From Synechococcus lacustris (GTDB lineage Bacteria; Cyanobacteriota; Cyanobacteriia; PCC-6307; Cyanobiaceae): DNA of 64,000 nt. Position numbers and translations under genes: made by a program. Numbering within the stretch: position 1 is the first letter of the stretch; each line of letters opens with the position of its first letter. The notes beneath the pieces are model-generated. The model saw only the letters and a list, made by a program, of their open reading frames with translations, was not told where the DNA came from and ran no database searches. Shown here piece by piece: positions 8,602 through 18,213 of the stretch. The DNA is taken from assembly GCA_903943975.1 (NCBI GenBank), contig CAJAQB010000014.1:62001-126000 (forward strand), written 5' to 3'.

Positions 8602-8964
8602 TTAATTCAGCAGCGCAACGCCCAACTCCTTTGCCAAGGCCGCCAGGCGACGGTCCTCAGTCCAGAGACAACACCGGGTCAGCCTTGCGGACGCCAGCAG
8701 GTGGGCATCTACATAGCCGATGCCGCGTCCCATCAGCTTTTGCTGCTCGATCAGCTGAAGCACCTCGGAATCACTGGCCACCGTTGCGGCAGGCAAGCCC
8801 TGGAGCAGCTCAAGAACACGGCCGCGATCGTGCAGGTTGCCGCAGGCGAGTTCACCAATCACCCAAGGATGGATCAACACCTTGCCCCCATCCAGCGCTG
8901 TCGTGAGATGGGGCAGCCCGCTGCGCAGGTGATCCACCCACACGGAGGTGTCCACGAGAATCAA
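8602..8964 (-). CDS. vapC: VapC-type PIN-domain ribonuclease toxin
   Basis: MILVDTSVWVDHLR, IGELACG, YVDAHLLAS, TEDRRL: all PIN acidic residues present. Confidence 0.92.
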   Translation of the reverse strand: MILVDTSVWVDHLRSGLPHLTTALDGGKVLIHPWVIGELACGNLHDRGRVLELLQGLPAATVASDSEVLQLIEQQKLMGRGIGYVDAHLLASARLTRCCLWTEDRRLAALAKELGVALLN

Positions 8965-9155
8965 GCAGCGCTCCGGCGGCGAGGGATCGGCTCGAGATCC
9001 GGTTGGCTACCGCCCAGGGCGGCCAGGCGTTTGGCGCTCTCCCGCTGCACCAGGGCCTGCAGAGCTTCCTTGAGGAGGGCAGTGCGCTCCAGCTGGCCGC
9101 ATAACTGCTGGGCCTGGGCCAGCAGATGATCATCAAGGGTGACGGTGGTACGCAT
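8961..9155 (-). CDS. vapB: VapB-type antitoxin
   Basis: MRTTVTLDDHLLAQAQQLCG..ERTALLKEALQALVQRESAKRLAALGG; overlaps vapC start. Confidence 0.88.
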   Translation of the reverse strand: MRTTVTLDDHLLAQAQQLCGQLERTALLKEALQALVQRESAKRLAALGGSQPDLEPIPRRRSAA

Positions 9156-9235
9156 GGCCGAGCGCAACTGGCATTGCATCAGTTTAGTCATCAAATGATG
9201 CCTTTAGGCTCGGCAGCGATCGGGTGCAGATCAGC

Positions 9236-9665
9236 GGGGACCACGTCATCCCCGCACCAGCGGCTGTAGGCCGCCAGGTGGCGAAGGCTTCCAGCACATG
9301 CTTCATGTGGTGCCGATGAACCCTGGTCCAGGTTGACTCCTTGATTTCGCCGCTGCGGATTTTGTACTCGCGATAAGATTCAATCAGGGCATTCCAGTCT
9401 GTCTGCTGTTCAGGATTTGGCCTTTGGGCAGTAGTGGTCCGTCATTTGATTCTTCGGCTGAAGTGAACGCGATCTTCTTTGTTGCCAGTTCTGGTTCTAT
9501 TCCGCTGCTGAAATCGTCGTAAATCTTGCAAACGGCCTCGCCAATCTTCTTGGCATGATCGAAATGCCAGGGGATCGGTAGTTGTGTATCTGGCGAAGCC
9601 TCGGTGCTCCGTGAGCGCCCAGCCCCTAGGACATCCCTTGCGGGACAAGCCCTACAGCCTGGCAC
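9236..9665 (-). pseudogene. Frameshifted, C-terminally truncated tyrosine recombinase/integrase
   Basis: LPIPWHFDHAKKIGEAVCKIYDDF in one frame continues as WNALIESYREYKIRSGEIKESTWTRVHRHHMKHVLEAF in another; no catalytic domain follows; abuts tRNA-Gly. Confidence 0.6.
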
Positions 9666-9750
9666 GGCCTGTCAGGTGCGGTCAGCCGTTGGAATCCCTA
9701 AAGCCAGTACCTGACTAGCTTCTCGTGAGATTTTCAAGGCCTGGACTAAA

Positions 9751-9822
9751 AGCGGGTGACCGGACTCGAACCGGCGACGTTCAGCTTGGGAAGCTGACAT
9801 TCTACCACTGAATTACACCCGC
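9751..9822 (-). tRNA. tRNA-Gly (anticodon CCC)
   Basis: GCGGGTGTAATTCAGTGGTAGAATGTCAGCTTCCCAAGCTGAACGTCGCCGGTTCGAGTCCGGTCACCCGCT folds as a cloverleaf; TTCCCAA anticodon loop. Confidence 0.95.
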
Positions 9823-9845
9823 ATTTCTTCAATTTAGCAAAGAAA

Positions 9846-9870
9846 GGGCCCCGCCTGGGGGGCAGGGCCC
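9846..9870 (-). terminator. Rho-independent-like terminator of the 9878-10326 gene
   Basis: GGGCCCTGCCCCCCAGGCGGGGCCC followed by TTTCTTT on minus strand. Confidence 0.6.
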
Positions 9871-9877
9871 AAGGCCA

Positions 9878-10326
9878 CTACTTTTTCATGGGGGCGGCGG
9901 GCTCTTCCACGCACTCAACCTCGGCTAGGGCCTGCTGGCGGGCGGCGATCACCGGTTGGGCCTTGGTGCGCAGCTCCTGGGCGGCCTGCTCGAGGGTGAG
10001 CTTCTTCTGCTTGGCCACCTTATCTACTTCCTTGTTGAAAGTTTTCAGCTGGTCGCGCAGTTCCCGTACCCGGATTTTCTCCAGGGCCTTTTCAGATTTC
10101 TCGAGGCCGTTGAGGGCAGTCACGAGGCTTTTCTGGGCTTTTTCCGCATCACCCACGGTGGAGGTGGGGGTGAGGGCCCGAACGGATTCAAGGGCATCGC
10201 CAACGGCGGCTAGCTGGTCACAAACGACCACTTCGGCTTTCTTTTCGGCTTTTTCAGGGTTCTGTTGACAGGCCACGAGGCTCAGGGCCAACAGGCCGGT
10301 GCCGAAGAGGAGTGCAGGACGCATGG
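9878..10326 (-). CDS. Lipoprotein, coiled-coil-like
   Basis: MRPALLFGTGLLALSLVACQQ lipobox. Confidence 0.7.
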
Positions 10327-10387
10327 GGAAAGGGTCTGGCCGCCTAACGGTAGACAGACCCTTCTCCGCCGCAAGGGTGCTGAGCAA

Positions 10388-11581
10388 TTAGCTCTGGAGC
10401 ACCGCGGCTGCGGCCGCTACTCCGGCCCCGGGTTGGGCGGGGGGCCGTCCTAGTTCCACCAAGGCCCCTTCGATGGCGGCCACGGCGGTGAGGATGTCGC
10501 GGTCGCACACAAAACCCAGGTGGCCGATGCGGAACACCTTGCCCTTGAGATGGTCCTGGCCGCCGGCCAGCAGGATGTCGTAGCGGTTTTTCACCACCTT
10601 GCGCACGGCCTCCGCATCGAGGCCCTCAGGGGCCACGGCGGTGATTGAAGGGCTGCCATGGCCAGGGGCCGCATAGAGCGGCAGGCCGATGGCTTGCATG
10701 GCGGCCTGGGTGGCCCGCTGTTGGCGGGAGTGGCGGGCAAAGATGGCCTCCAGCCCCTCCTTCTGCATGATTTCCAGGGCGGTTTCCAGGGCGAAATAGA
10801 GATTCACCGCTGGCGTGAAGGGGTTGCTGTCCTTGGCGGCGGTTTTCCGGTAGGGCCCCAGGTTCAGATAGAACTTCGGTAAATCCGAGTGTTCATGGGC
10901 CTTCCAGGCCCGTTCGCCCATGGCCACAAAGCCCAAGCCAGGGGGCATCATGTAGCCCTTTTGGGAGCCGGAGGCCACCACATCCAGGCCCCAGGCGTCC
11001 ACCGGCACGGAGGTGGCCCCGATGCTGGTTACCGCATCCACCACGATCAGGGCCTCCCCATGGGCCTTCACGTGGCGGTTGATCGTTTCCAGGTCGTTGA
11101 GCACCCCGGTGGAGGTTTCCGAGTGGGTGATGATCACCGCCTTGATTTGTTTGCCGGTGTCGGCCTCCAGGGCGGCCCGGAAGGCCTCAGGGTCGAGCGG
11201 TTGACCCCACTCGGCGGAGATCACCTGCACGTCAAGGCCATAGGCCTTGGCCACCTTCACCCAGCGTTCGCCAAACTTGCCGTTATCGCCGCAGATCACC
11301 CGGTCGCCCTTGCTGAGCACGTTGATGATTCCGGCCTCCATGGCGGCGGTGCCGCTGCCGGCCAGCACCAGCACGTTGCCCTTGGTTTGATGCAACCACT
11401 GCAGCTGCTCCGTGGTGCGTTTCACGATCGCCTGAAACTCGCCGCTGCGGTGGCCAATCGGATGCCGGGCCATGGCCAGCAGCACGCTTTCCGGCACGGG
11501 GGTGGGGCCGGGAATCATCAGTTGCAGTTTGTCTTTCATGCCGCAAGGCCGGGTGCGGTGCCCGGTTATTGGATCATTCAC
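10388..11581 (-). CDS. Alanine/serine-glyoxylate aminotransferase-type PLP enzyme
   Basis: MIPGPTPVPESVLLAMARHPIGHRSGEF, VDAVTSIGA, SGSQKGYMMPPGL PLP-lysine motif. Confidence 0.92.
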   Translation of the reverse strand: MNDPITGHRTRPCGMKDKLQLMIPGPTPVPESVLLAMARHPIGHRSGEFQAIVKRTTEQLQWLHQTKGNVLVLAGSGTAAMEAGIINVLSKGDRVICGDNGKFGERWVKVAKAYGLDVQVISAEWGQPLDPEAFRAALEADTGKQIKAVIITHSETSTGVLNDLETINRHVKAHGEALIVVDAVTSIGATSVPVDAWGLDVVASGSQKGYMMPPGLGFVAMGERAWKAHEHSDLPKFYLNLGPYRKTAAKDSNPFTPAVNLYFALETALEIMQKEGLEAIFARHSRQQRATQAAMQAIGLPLYAAPGHGSPSITAVAPEGLDAEAVRKVVKNRYDILLAGGQDHLKGKVFRIGHLGFVCDRDILTAVAAIEGALVELGRPPAQPGAGVAAAAAVLQS

Positions 11582-11604
11582 CTTAAAAAGCGACCGGACC
11601 CCCC

Positions 11605-12741
11605 TTGGTAGAGCCCACTACTTTCACCCTGCCGGTATGGGTGGCGGTGGCCGCCCGGGGGGCCCTGCGCCAGCTGCGGGGGGAGCCCTTCCAAGCCGAG
11701 GAAAGCCTTGAATTGCTGGAGCCCCCGGGCCAGTGCCCTGTACCCCTGGAAGAGGCCGCCCCGCTGGGCAACGGCGAGGCCCTGGCAATCAGTCGCTGTG
11801 ATCCCGGCCCCGGCCTGGACCTCACCCGCGGCTTGGCGGTGTGGGTGCGGGCCCGCTGGGGGGAAGCCAGCGGGGCTGCCCCTGGTGATGCCAGCGCCCC
11901 TGGCCGTTGTTTCCAGCTGCGGGCCGGGGAGGGGGTGGGGCGCCTGGGCCCCGGCGGGGACCCCTGCCTCTCCGACTACTGCCTGCGCCTGCTGCAGGTG
12001 AATCTCGCCCCGCTGGTGCCGCCCGATCGCGTGGTGGAGCTGGAGGTGCTGTTGCCCCAGGGGCGGGCCCTGGCGGAACGCACCAGCAATGCCGCCTTTG
12101 GGGTGGTGGAGGGCCTGGCCCTGATCGGCACCCAGGCCCAGGTGCAAAGCAGTGCCGCCCCCCAGCAGCTGGAGCGGGCCCTGGGGGAACTGCGGCGCCG
12201 GGCGGCGCTGCCAGGGGGCTGCCCAGACCTGGTGTTGGTGGTAGGTGAAAACGGCCTCGACCTGGCCGGCCGTTTTGGTTTGCCGGCGCCGCTGTTGCTC
12301 AAGGCGGGCAATTGGATCGGCCCGTTGCTGGCGGCGGCCGCGGAACTGGGGGTGCAACGGCTGTTGCTGTGGGGTTACCACGGCAAGTTGCTGAAGCTGG
12401 CGGGGGGAATCTTCCACACCCACCACCACCTGGCCGATGGCCGCGCCGAGCTGCTCACGGCCCTGGCTGCCCTGGAGGGGGTGGCTGGTGCCACCCTGGC
12501 GGCCCTGTTTGAGGCCCCCACGGTGGAGCAGGCCCTGCGGGGCTTGGCCCTGGCCGATGCCGCCGCCGCCGAGCGCCTGCGCCAACGGCTGGTGCGCAGC
12601 ATTGAGCAACGGGCAGCGGCCTATATCAAGCGGACGGCGGGGCTGCAGTTGCAGCCGGGGGTGGCGCTTTTTGACCGCTCCCGCCAGCTCTGGGCCCTGG
12701 GGCCGGTGGGGGAACAGCTATGGAGGGAGTTGGCCCCGTAG
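11605..12741 (+). CDS. cbiD: Cobalt-precorrin-5B C(1)-methyltransferase CbiD
   Basis: TTFTLPVWVAVAARGAL..., GGIFHTHHHLADGRAE motif; 378 aa. Confidence 0.9.
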   Translation: MVEPTTFTLPVWVAVAARGALRQLRGEPFQAEESLELLEPPGQCPVPLEEAAPLGNGEALAISRCDPGPGLDLTRGLAVWVRARWGEASGAAPGDASAPGRCFQLRAGEGVGRLGPGGDPCLSDYCLRLLQVNLAPLVPPDRVVELEVLLPQGRALAERTSNAAFGVVEGLALIGTQAQVQSSAAPQQLERALGELRRRAALPGGCPDLVLVVGENGLDLAGRFGLPAPLLLKAGNWIGPLLAAAAELGVQRLLLWGYHGKLLKLAGGIFHTHHHLADGRAELLTALAALEGVAGATLAALFEAPTVEQALRGLALADAAAAERLRQRLVRSIEQRAAAYIKRTAGLQLQPGVALFDRSRQLWALGPVGEQLWRELAP

Positions 12742-12765
12742 GGTGGAGCCATTGCGCAGAAGCTG

Positions 12766-14361
12766 ATGTCCGCTGCTCTGGCCGGCCTGGAGGGGGCGGA
12801 GGGGCGCCGCCCGGCCATCATCATCCTTGATTTTGGCTCCCAATACTCCGAACTGATTGCCCGTCGGATCAGGGAAACGGAGGTGTATTCCTTGGTGCTT
12901 GCCTACAGCACCAGCCTCGAACAGATCCGCGAGCTGGCGCCCCAGGGGATCATCCTCAGCGGCGGTCCCAGCTCCGTGTATGCGGCCGGGGCGCCGGTGT
13001 GTGACCCAGGCCTCTGGGACCTAGGCATTCCCGTGCTTGGGGTTTGCTACGGCATGCAGTTGATGGTGCAGCAGCTGGGCGGTCGGGTGGAGGCCTCCGA
13101 GCGGGGCGAATACGGCAAGGCGCCGCTCTACGTAGATGACCCGATCGATCTGCTCACCAACGTCGACAACGGCGCCACGATGTGGATGAGCCATGGGGAT
13201 TCAGTGGCGGCCTTGCCCGAAGGCTTCACGCGGCTGGCCCACACAGACAACACACCGGAGGCGGCGGTGGCCCACCACGGCCGCAAGCTCTATGGGGTGC
13301 AGTTTCACCCGGAGGTGGTGCACTCCAGCGGCGGCATGGTGCTGATTCGCAATTTTGTGTATCACGTTTGTGGTTGTGAACCCGATTGGACCACCGATGT
13401 ATTCATCGATGAGGCGATCGCCAAGGTGCGGGAACAGGTGGGCGACAAGCGGGTGTTGCTGGCCCTCTCCGGTGGCGTTGATTCCTCCACCCTTGCCTTC
13501 CTGCTGCATCGGGCCATCGGCGACAAGCTCACTTGCATGTTTATTGACCAAGGTTTCATGAGGAAAGGGGAACCGGAGTTCCTCACAGAGTTTTTTGACA
13601 AACGCTTCCACATTCGCGTTGAATACATCAATGCCCGCGAGCGTTTCCTGGCCAGGCTAAATGGCATCTCAGACCCGGAGGAGAAGCGCAAGATTATTGG
13701 CGCTGAATTCATCAGGGTTTTTGAGGAGGAAAGTAGGAAACTGGGTCCCTTTGATTACCTCGCCCAGGGCACTTTGTACCCCGATGTGATTGAGTCGGCG
13801 GGCACTAATGTGGATCCCGCCACCGGCGAACGGGTGGCGGTGAAGATCAAGAGTCACCACAACGTTGGCGGGCTACCTAAGGATCTGCAATTCAAGTTGG
13901 TGGAACCCCTGCGCCAGCTGTTCAAGGACGAGGTGCGCAAGGTGGGTCGCAACCTCGGCCTGCCCGAGGAGATCGTGCGCCGCCATCCCTTCCCCGGCCC
14001 CGGCCTGGCGATTCGCATCCTTGGCGAAGTGAGCAAAGAGAAGCTCAACATCCTGCGGGATGCCGATTTGATTGTGCGTGAGGAGGTGCGTGATGCCGGC
14101 CTCTACCACGACATCTGGCAGGCCTTTGCCGTGCTGTTGCCGGTGCGCAGCGTTGGCGTGATGGGTGATAAACGCACCTACGCCTACCCAATCGTGCTGC
14201 GTTGCGTTGGCAGTGAAGACGGCATGACCGCCGATTGGTCACGGCTGCCCTACGAGCTGATGGAGCGGATTTCCAACCGGATCGTTAATGAGGTGGAGGG
14301 GGTGAACCGTGTTGTGTACGACATCACCAGCAAGCCTCCGGGAACGATCGAGTGGGAATAG
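12766..14361 (+). CDS. guaA: GMP synthase (glutamine-hydrolysing)
   Basis: [57 protein letters not shown]. Confidence 0.98.
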   Translation: MSAALAGLEGAEGRRPAIIILDFGSQYSELIARRIRETEVYSLVLAYSTSLEQIRELAPQGIILSGGPSSVYAAGAPVCDPGLWDLGIPVLGVCYGMQLMVQQLGGRVEASERGEYGKAPLYVDDPIDLLTNVDNGATMWMSHGDSVAALPEGFTRLAHTDNTPEAAVAHHGRKLYGVQFHPEVVHSSGGMVLIRNFVYHVCGCEPDWTTDVFIDEAIAKVREQVGDKRVLLALSGGVDSSTLAFLLHRAIGDKLTCMFIDQGFMRKGEPEFLTEFFDKRFHIRVEYINARERFLARLNGISDPEEKRKIIGAEFIRVFEEESRKLGPFDYLAQGTLYPDVIESAGTNVDPATGERVAVKIKSHHNVGGLPKDLQFKLVEPLRQLFKDEVRKVGRNLGLPEEIVRRHPFPGPGLAIRILGEVSKEKLNILRDADLIVREEVRDAGLYHDIWQAFAVLLPVRSVGVMGDKRTYAYPIVLRCVGSEDGMTADWSRLPYELMERISNRIVNEVEGVNRVVYDITSKPPGTIEWE

Positions 14362-14392
14362 GGCCCTAGGGGGGGCTGGAGACCCCTTGCCT

Positions 14393-15034
14393 ATGCCGAT
14401 ACGATCGGGGCCCATAGAGCGAGCAGTGAGCGCGTCTCTTCAGCAGGATCCCCAGTTGCAGCGCCGGCTGCAGCAAGACAGCATTCAGCTGGCTGGTAAG
14501 ACCGTTTATCTCAACCCCTTTCTGTATTGGCGCCGTTTCGACGCCAATACAGACCGCTGGCTGCGGGAACCCGGCCAGCTGGGGGAGGAGCAGATCGAGA
14601 GCAATCGCTTCCGCTTCTACCCCGAGGTGGTTTGGGATGGCCTCAGCGAGGAGGAGCGGGCCACCAAGGACGGGGCCGTGGAGATGTTCCTCAAGAGCCT
14701 TGAGCTGATCAGCACCTTCAACCCTGAGCTCACCTCCGGCCAATTGCTCGAACTCGAGCGCAAGATGGCCGTTACCAAAAAGCGGGCCTTTGAGCGCTGG
14801 GTAGACAAGTCGTTGCGCCGGCGTTCCCAGGCCCAGAAGGCGGAGAAGCGGCGCTTTTCGCGGGAACGCTGGCTGCGGGAGTGGCAGGAGTGGGCCCTGG
14901 ATCCTGTGACCCGCAAGGCCCTGTTGCCGCTCAGCGGTGTGGTGCTGCTGGCGGCCTTTGGCGGTTGGTATCTGGGTTCCCAGGAGTTTTGCCGTCAGCT
15001 GATTCTTCAACCCGGCCTGCAGAAAATCCGCTGA
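14393..15034 (+). CDS. Conserved cyanobacterial protein with C-terminal TM
   Basis: 213 aa from MPIRSGPIERAV; hydrophobic C-terminal segment. Confidence 0.65.
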   Translation: MPIRSGPIERAVSASLQQDPQLQRRLQQDSIQLAGKTVYLNPFLYWRRFDANTDRWLREPGQLGEEQIESNRFRFYPEVVWDGLSEEERATKDGAVEMFLKSLELISTFNPELTSGQLLELERKMAVTKKRAFERWVDKSLRRRSQAQKAEKRRFSRERWLREWQEWALDPVTRKALLPLSGVVLLAAFGGWYLGSQEFCRQLILQPGLQKIR

Positions 15035-15076
15035 GGCGGGGGGCCTGTGCCAGCCTTGGGGGAATGCCCCGTCGCC

Positions 15077-15316
15077 ATGGCTGAACAGAACCCGATCAAC
15101 CCGCTGCTGAGCCTTGGTCTTGAGGCCGCTGGGCGGCTGTGGCGGGAAGGCCTGGGCCGCTGGCAGCCCCCCGCTGGGGAAGAGGTGGTCACCGTGCAGG
15201 TGAGCGTTAACGAACCGGAGCCCCCGCAGTCGGAGTCGCAGCCAGAGGAGCTGGCGGAACGGCTCAGCGGGATTGCCCAGCGATTGCGGCAACTGGAGCA
15301 GCAGTTGCTGCCATGA
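15077..15316 (+). CDS. Small hypothetical protein
   Basis: MAEQNPINPLLSLGLEAAGRLW...; stop overlaps PBP start. Confidence 0.6.
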   Translation: MAEQNPINPLLSLGLEAAGRLWREGLGRWQPPAGEEVVTVQVSVNEPEPPQSESQPEELAERLSGIAQRLRQLEQQLLP

Positions 15317-17070
15317 CGGCCTTTGGCGGGCGGCGCCACCAGCGGCGCACCGGCATGGCCCAGCAGCCCGCCTGGTTGCTGGGCCTGCTGGCCCTGTTAT
15401 TGACGGCGATGGGCGCTCGCCTCGCCTGGTTGCAGTTGGGCCATGGGGCGGAAAACCGGATCCTGGCCGATGAAAACCGGGTGCGGCTGGTGCCCCGTAC
15501 GCCCATGCGCGGGCGTCTGCTGGATCGCCGCGGCCGGGTGATGGCCGGCAACATGCTCACCTACAACCTCTATCTATTGCCCCGCGAGGTGAGCGACAGC
15601 CGTTGGGCCCAGCTGCGGCCGCGGCTCAGCAGCTTGCTGCGCCTACCGGAGCCGCTGCTCGACGGCCAGCGCCTCCATGGGGCCAACCCCGAGGGTTACC
15701 GCATCGAACTGGTGGCAGACCTCAACCCCAGCCAGGTGCTGCGGCTCAAGGAACAGCTGCCCAGCCTGGCGGGGCTGCAGGTGGACCAGGACTATCGCCG
15801 CTCCTACCCCAACGGCGTCGTGGGGGCCCATGTGCTCGGTTATGCCAGCCCGATCACCGAGGAGGAGTACAGGGCGCTGCAGGAGAAGGGCTATCGCATC
15901 CAAGACCGCATCGGCCGCATTGGCGTGGAGGCGGTTTATGAGCCCCACCTGCGGGGGGAATGGGGCGGCCAGCAGCTGGAGGTGAATGCGGTGGGTCAGG
16001 TGCAACGGGTGTTGGGGGAGAAGCTGGCCCGGGCCGGTAAGGATCTCACCCTCACCCTCGACCTAGACCTGCAGCGGGCGGCGGATGAGGCCCTAAGCAG
16101 CGTGGCCAAGGGGGCGATCGTTGCCCTTGATCCCCGCACCGGGGCCGTGCGCGCCATGGCCAGTCGCCCCAATTTTGATCCGAATGTTTTCGCCAAGGGC
16201 ATCACCACCTCCCAGTGGACTGAGCTGAACCGTCCGGATGCCCCGCTGCTGAACCGGGCTTTGCAAGGTTTTCCGCCGGCCAGCACCTTCAAGATCGTGA
16301 CTACCACGGCTGGGATCGAGTCGGGAAAGATGAATGCCCAGTCCACCCTGCCCACCACCAGCTCCTTTTGCTATGCCGGCATGTGTTACAGCGACCATGG
16401 CAGCTTCGGGGCCATTCACTTTCCCTTGGCCCTGGCGGTAAGCAGCAACAGTTTTTATTACCAGGTGGGGCTCAAGGTGGGGGAACCGGAGTTATTTAAG
16501 GCCGCCCGCCGCTATGGCTATGGCAGCTACACCGGGATTGAACTGAAGGCGGAGGAGTCGCCGGGCTTGCTCGGGGATGCGGCCTGGAAGAAGCAGGTGT
16601 TGAAGGAACCTTGGACCCCGGTGGATACGATCACCTCCGCCATCGGCCAGGGGGCCCTGCAGGTGACGCCGCTGCAGATGGCCCGGCTCTATGCCGCCGT
16701 GGCCAATGGTGGTTATCTGGTGACCCCCCACCTGGTAGAGGGGCCCCAGCGGCCGAAGCCGCAGCTGATGGGCCTCAAGCCAGACACCCTGAAGATGCTT
16801 CACCAGGGTTTGCGCATGGCCGTAACCGAGGGCACCGCCCGGGTGCTCAACGACCCCAGCCTGCCGCCGGTGGCCGGTAAAACCGGCACCGGTGAGGACC
16901 CGCCGCGGCCAGACCACGCCTGGTTTGGCGGCTATGCCCCGGCCGATAAACCCCAGCTGGTGATCGTTGCCTTTGCTGAAAACAGCGGTGGCTTTGGTGG
17001 CACCGTTTCAGCGCCGATGGTGAAAAAACTGATGGAGGTTTATTTCCACAAGGGCGCTAACGCACGCTGA
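15313..17070 (+). CDS. mrdA: Penicillin-binding protein 2-type transpeptidase
   Basis: STFK, SNS, KTGTGE motifs; 585 aa. Confidence 0.92.
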   Translation: MTAFGGRRHQRRTGMAQQPAWLLGLLALLLTAMGARLAWLQLGHGAENRILADENRVRLVPRTPMRGRLLDRRGRVMAGNMLTYNLYLLPREVSDSRWAQLRPRLSSLLRLPEPLLDGQRLHGANPEGYRIELVADLNPSQVLRLKEQLPSLAGLQVDQDYRRSYPNGVVGAHVLGYASPITEEEYRALQEKGYRIQDRIGRIGVEAVYEPHLRGEWGGQQLEVNAVGQVQRVLGEKLARAGKDLTLTLDLDLQRAADEALSSVAKGAIVALDPRTGAVRAMASRPNFDPNVFAKGITTSQWTELNRPDAPLLNRALQGFPPASTFKIVTTTAGIESGKMNAQSTLPTTSSFCYAGMCYSDHGSFGAIHFPLALAVSSNSFYYQVGLKVGEPELFKAARRYGYGSYTGIELKAEESPGLLGDAAWKKQVLKEPWTPVDTITSAIGQGALQVTPLQMARLYAAVANGGYLVTPHLVEGPQRPKPQLMGLKPDTLKMLHQGLRMAVTEGTARVLNDPSLPPVAGKTGTGEDPPRPDHAWFGGYAPADKPQLVIVAFAENSGGFGGTVSAPMVKKLMEVYFHKGANAR

Positions 17071-18208
17071 GCTGGGGCACTTCGTTGCGGATCACCTGGA
17101 GGTAGTACTGGCGCAGTTGGGCGGTGGCCCCTGCCCAGCCCCAGCGTTCCGCCTCCTTGCGGGCCTCAAGCCGCAGCTGGTTGCGCTGTTCGAGGTTGCC
17201 CAGCAGCCGTTGGCTGGCGGCAGTGAAGCTGCCGGCGCCATCGTCGCTGCCATCCGGTTCATAGAGACAGCCGTTTAGCCCATCGCTAACGATGTCTGGG
17301 ATGCCGCCGCGCCGGGCGGCCACCACTGGACAGCCGGCGGCCATGGCCTCCAGCAGCACCAGGCCGAGGGTTTCGGTGCTGGAGGGGAAGAGGAAGGCAT
17401 CGGCACTGGCGTAGGCCCCGGCCAATTCTTCGCCGCCCAGATAGCCCACAAAGGTGGTGGCGCTGCCGGCAAACACTTTTTCCAGTTGTTGCCGGTGGGG
17501 ACCATCACCCACCAGGGCCAGCCGCGCCTGGGGCATGGCATCCAGCACCGGGCGGATCCGTTCGATCTGTTTTTCAGCGGAGAGCCGGCCCACGTAGAGC
17601 AGCAGGGCATCACTGTCGCTGTGGCCGCCCAGCAGCCGTTGGCGCAGTTCGGGCTTGGCCCGGTCGGGGCGGAACAGCTCAGTGTCTACCCCCCGCTGCC
17701 AGAGGGCTGTGTGCTGGATGCCCCGCTCGCTGAGTTCCTCCACCATGGCGCTGGAGGTGCAGAGGTTGAGCTGGGCTTGGTTGTGGGCGGCCTTGAGCAG
17801 TTCCCAGAGCAGCGGCTCCAGCATGCCCATGCCGTAGTGCTCGAGGTATTTGGGCAGGTGGGTGTGGTAGCTGGCCACCAGGGGCAGTTCCCGGGTTTTA
17901 GCCAGCCAGATGCCGCCAAGCCCGAGCACGGCCGGATTCACCACATGCACCAGATCCGGCTGGAATTGGTCGAGGGCGTCAGACACCGCGGGGCGCGGCA
18001 GGGCCAGCTTCAGCTCGGGATAGAGCGGTAGCGGTACGGCGGGCACCCCCACGATTTCGGCCCCGGCGAAGTGGGAGGGGGCCCCCTCCGGACAAAACAC
18101 CATCACCTGGTCGCCGGCGGCCACCAGCTGCTCCACGGTGCGGGTAAGCCGGGTAACGATGCCGTCCACCTTCGGCAGGAAGGTTTCGGTGAAAAAGGCG
18201 ATTTTCAA
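17057..18208 (-). CDS. sqdX: Sulfoquinovosyltransferase-type glycosyltransferase (GT4)
   Basis: MKIAFFTETFLPKVDGIVTRL, STETLGLVLLEAMAAGCPVVAARRGGIPD; adjacent to sqdB. Confidence 0.93.
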   Translation of the reverse strand: MKIAFFTETFLPKVDGIVTRLTRTVEQLVAAGDQVMVFCPEGAPSHFAGAEIVGVPAVPLPLYPELKLALPRPAVSDALDQFQPDLVHVVNPAVLGLGGIWLAKTRELPLVASYHTHLPKYLEHYGMGMLEPLLWELLKAAHNQAQLNLCTSSAMVEELSERGIQHTALWQRGVDTELFRPDRAKPELRQRLLGGHSDSDALLLYVGRLSAEKQIERIRPVLDAMPQARLALVGDGPHRQQLEKVFAGSATTFVGYLGGEELAGAYASADAFLFPSSTETLGLVLLEAMAAGCPVVAARRGGIPDIVSDGLNGCLYEPDGSDDGAGSFTAASQRLLGNLEQRNQLRLEARKEAERWGWAGATAQLRQYYLQVIRNEVPQLSVR

Positions 18209-18213
18209 TGGCG

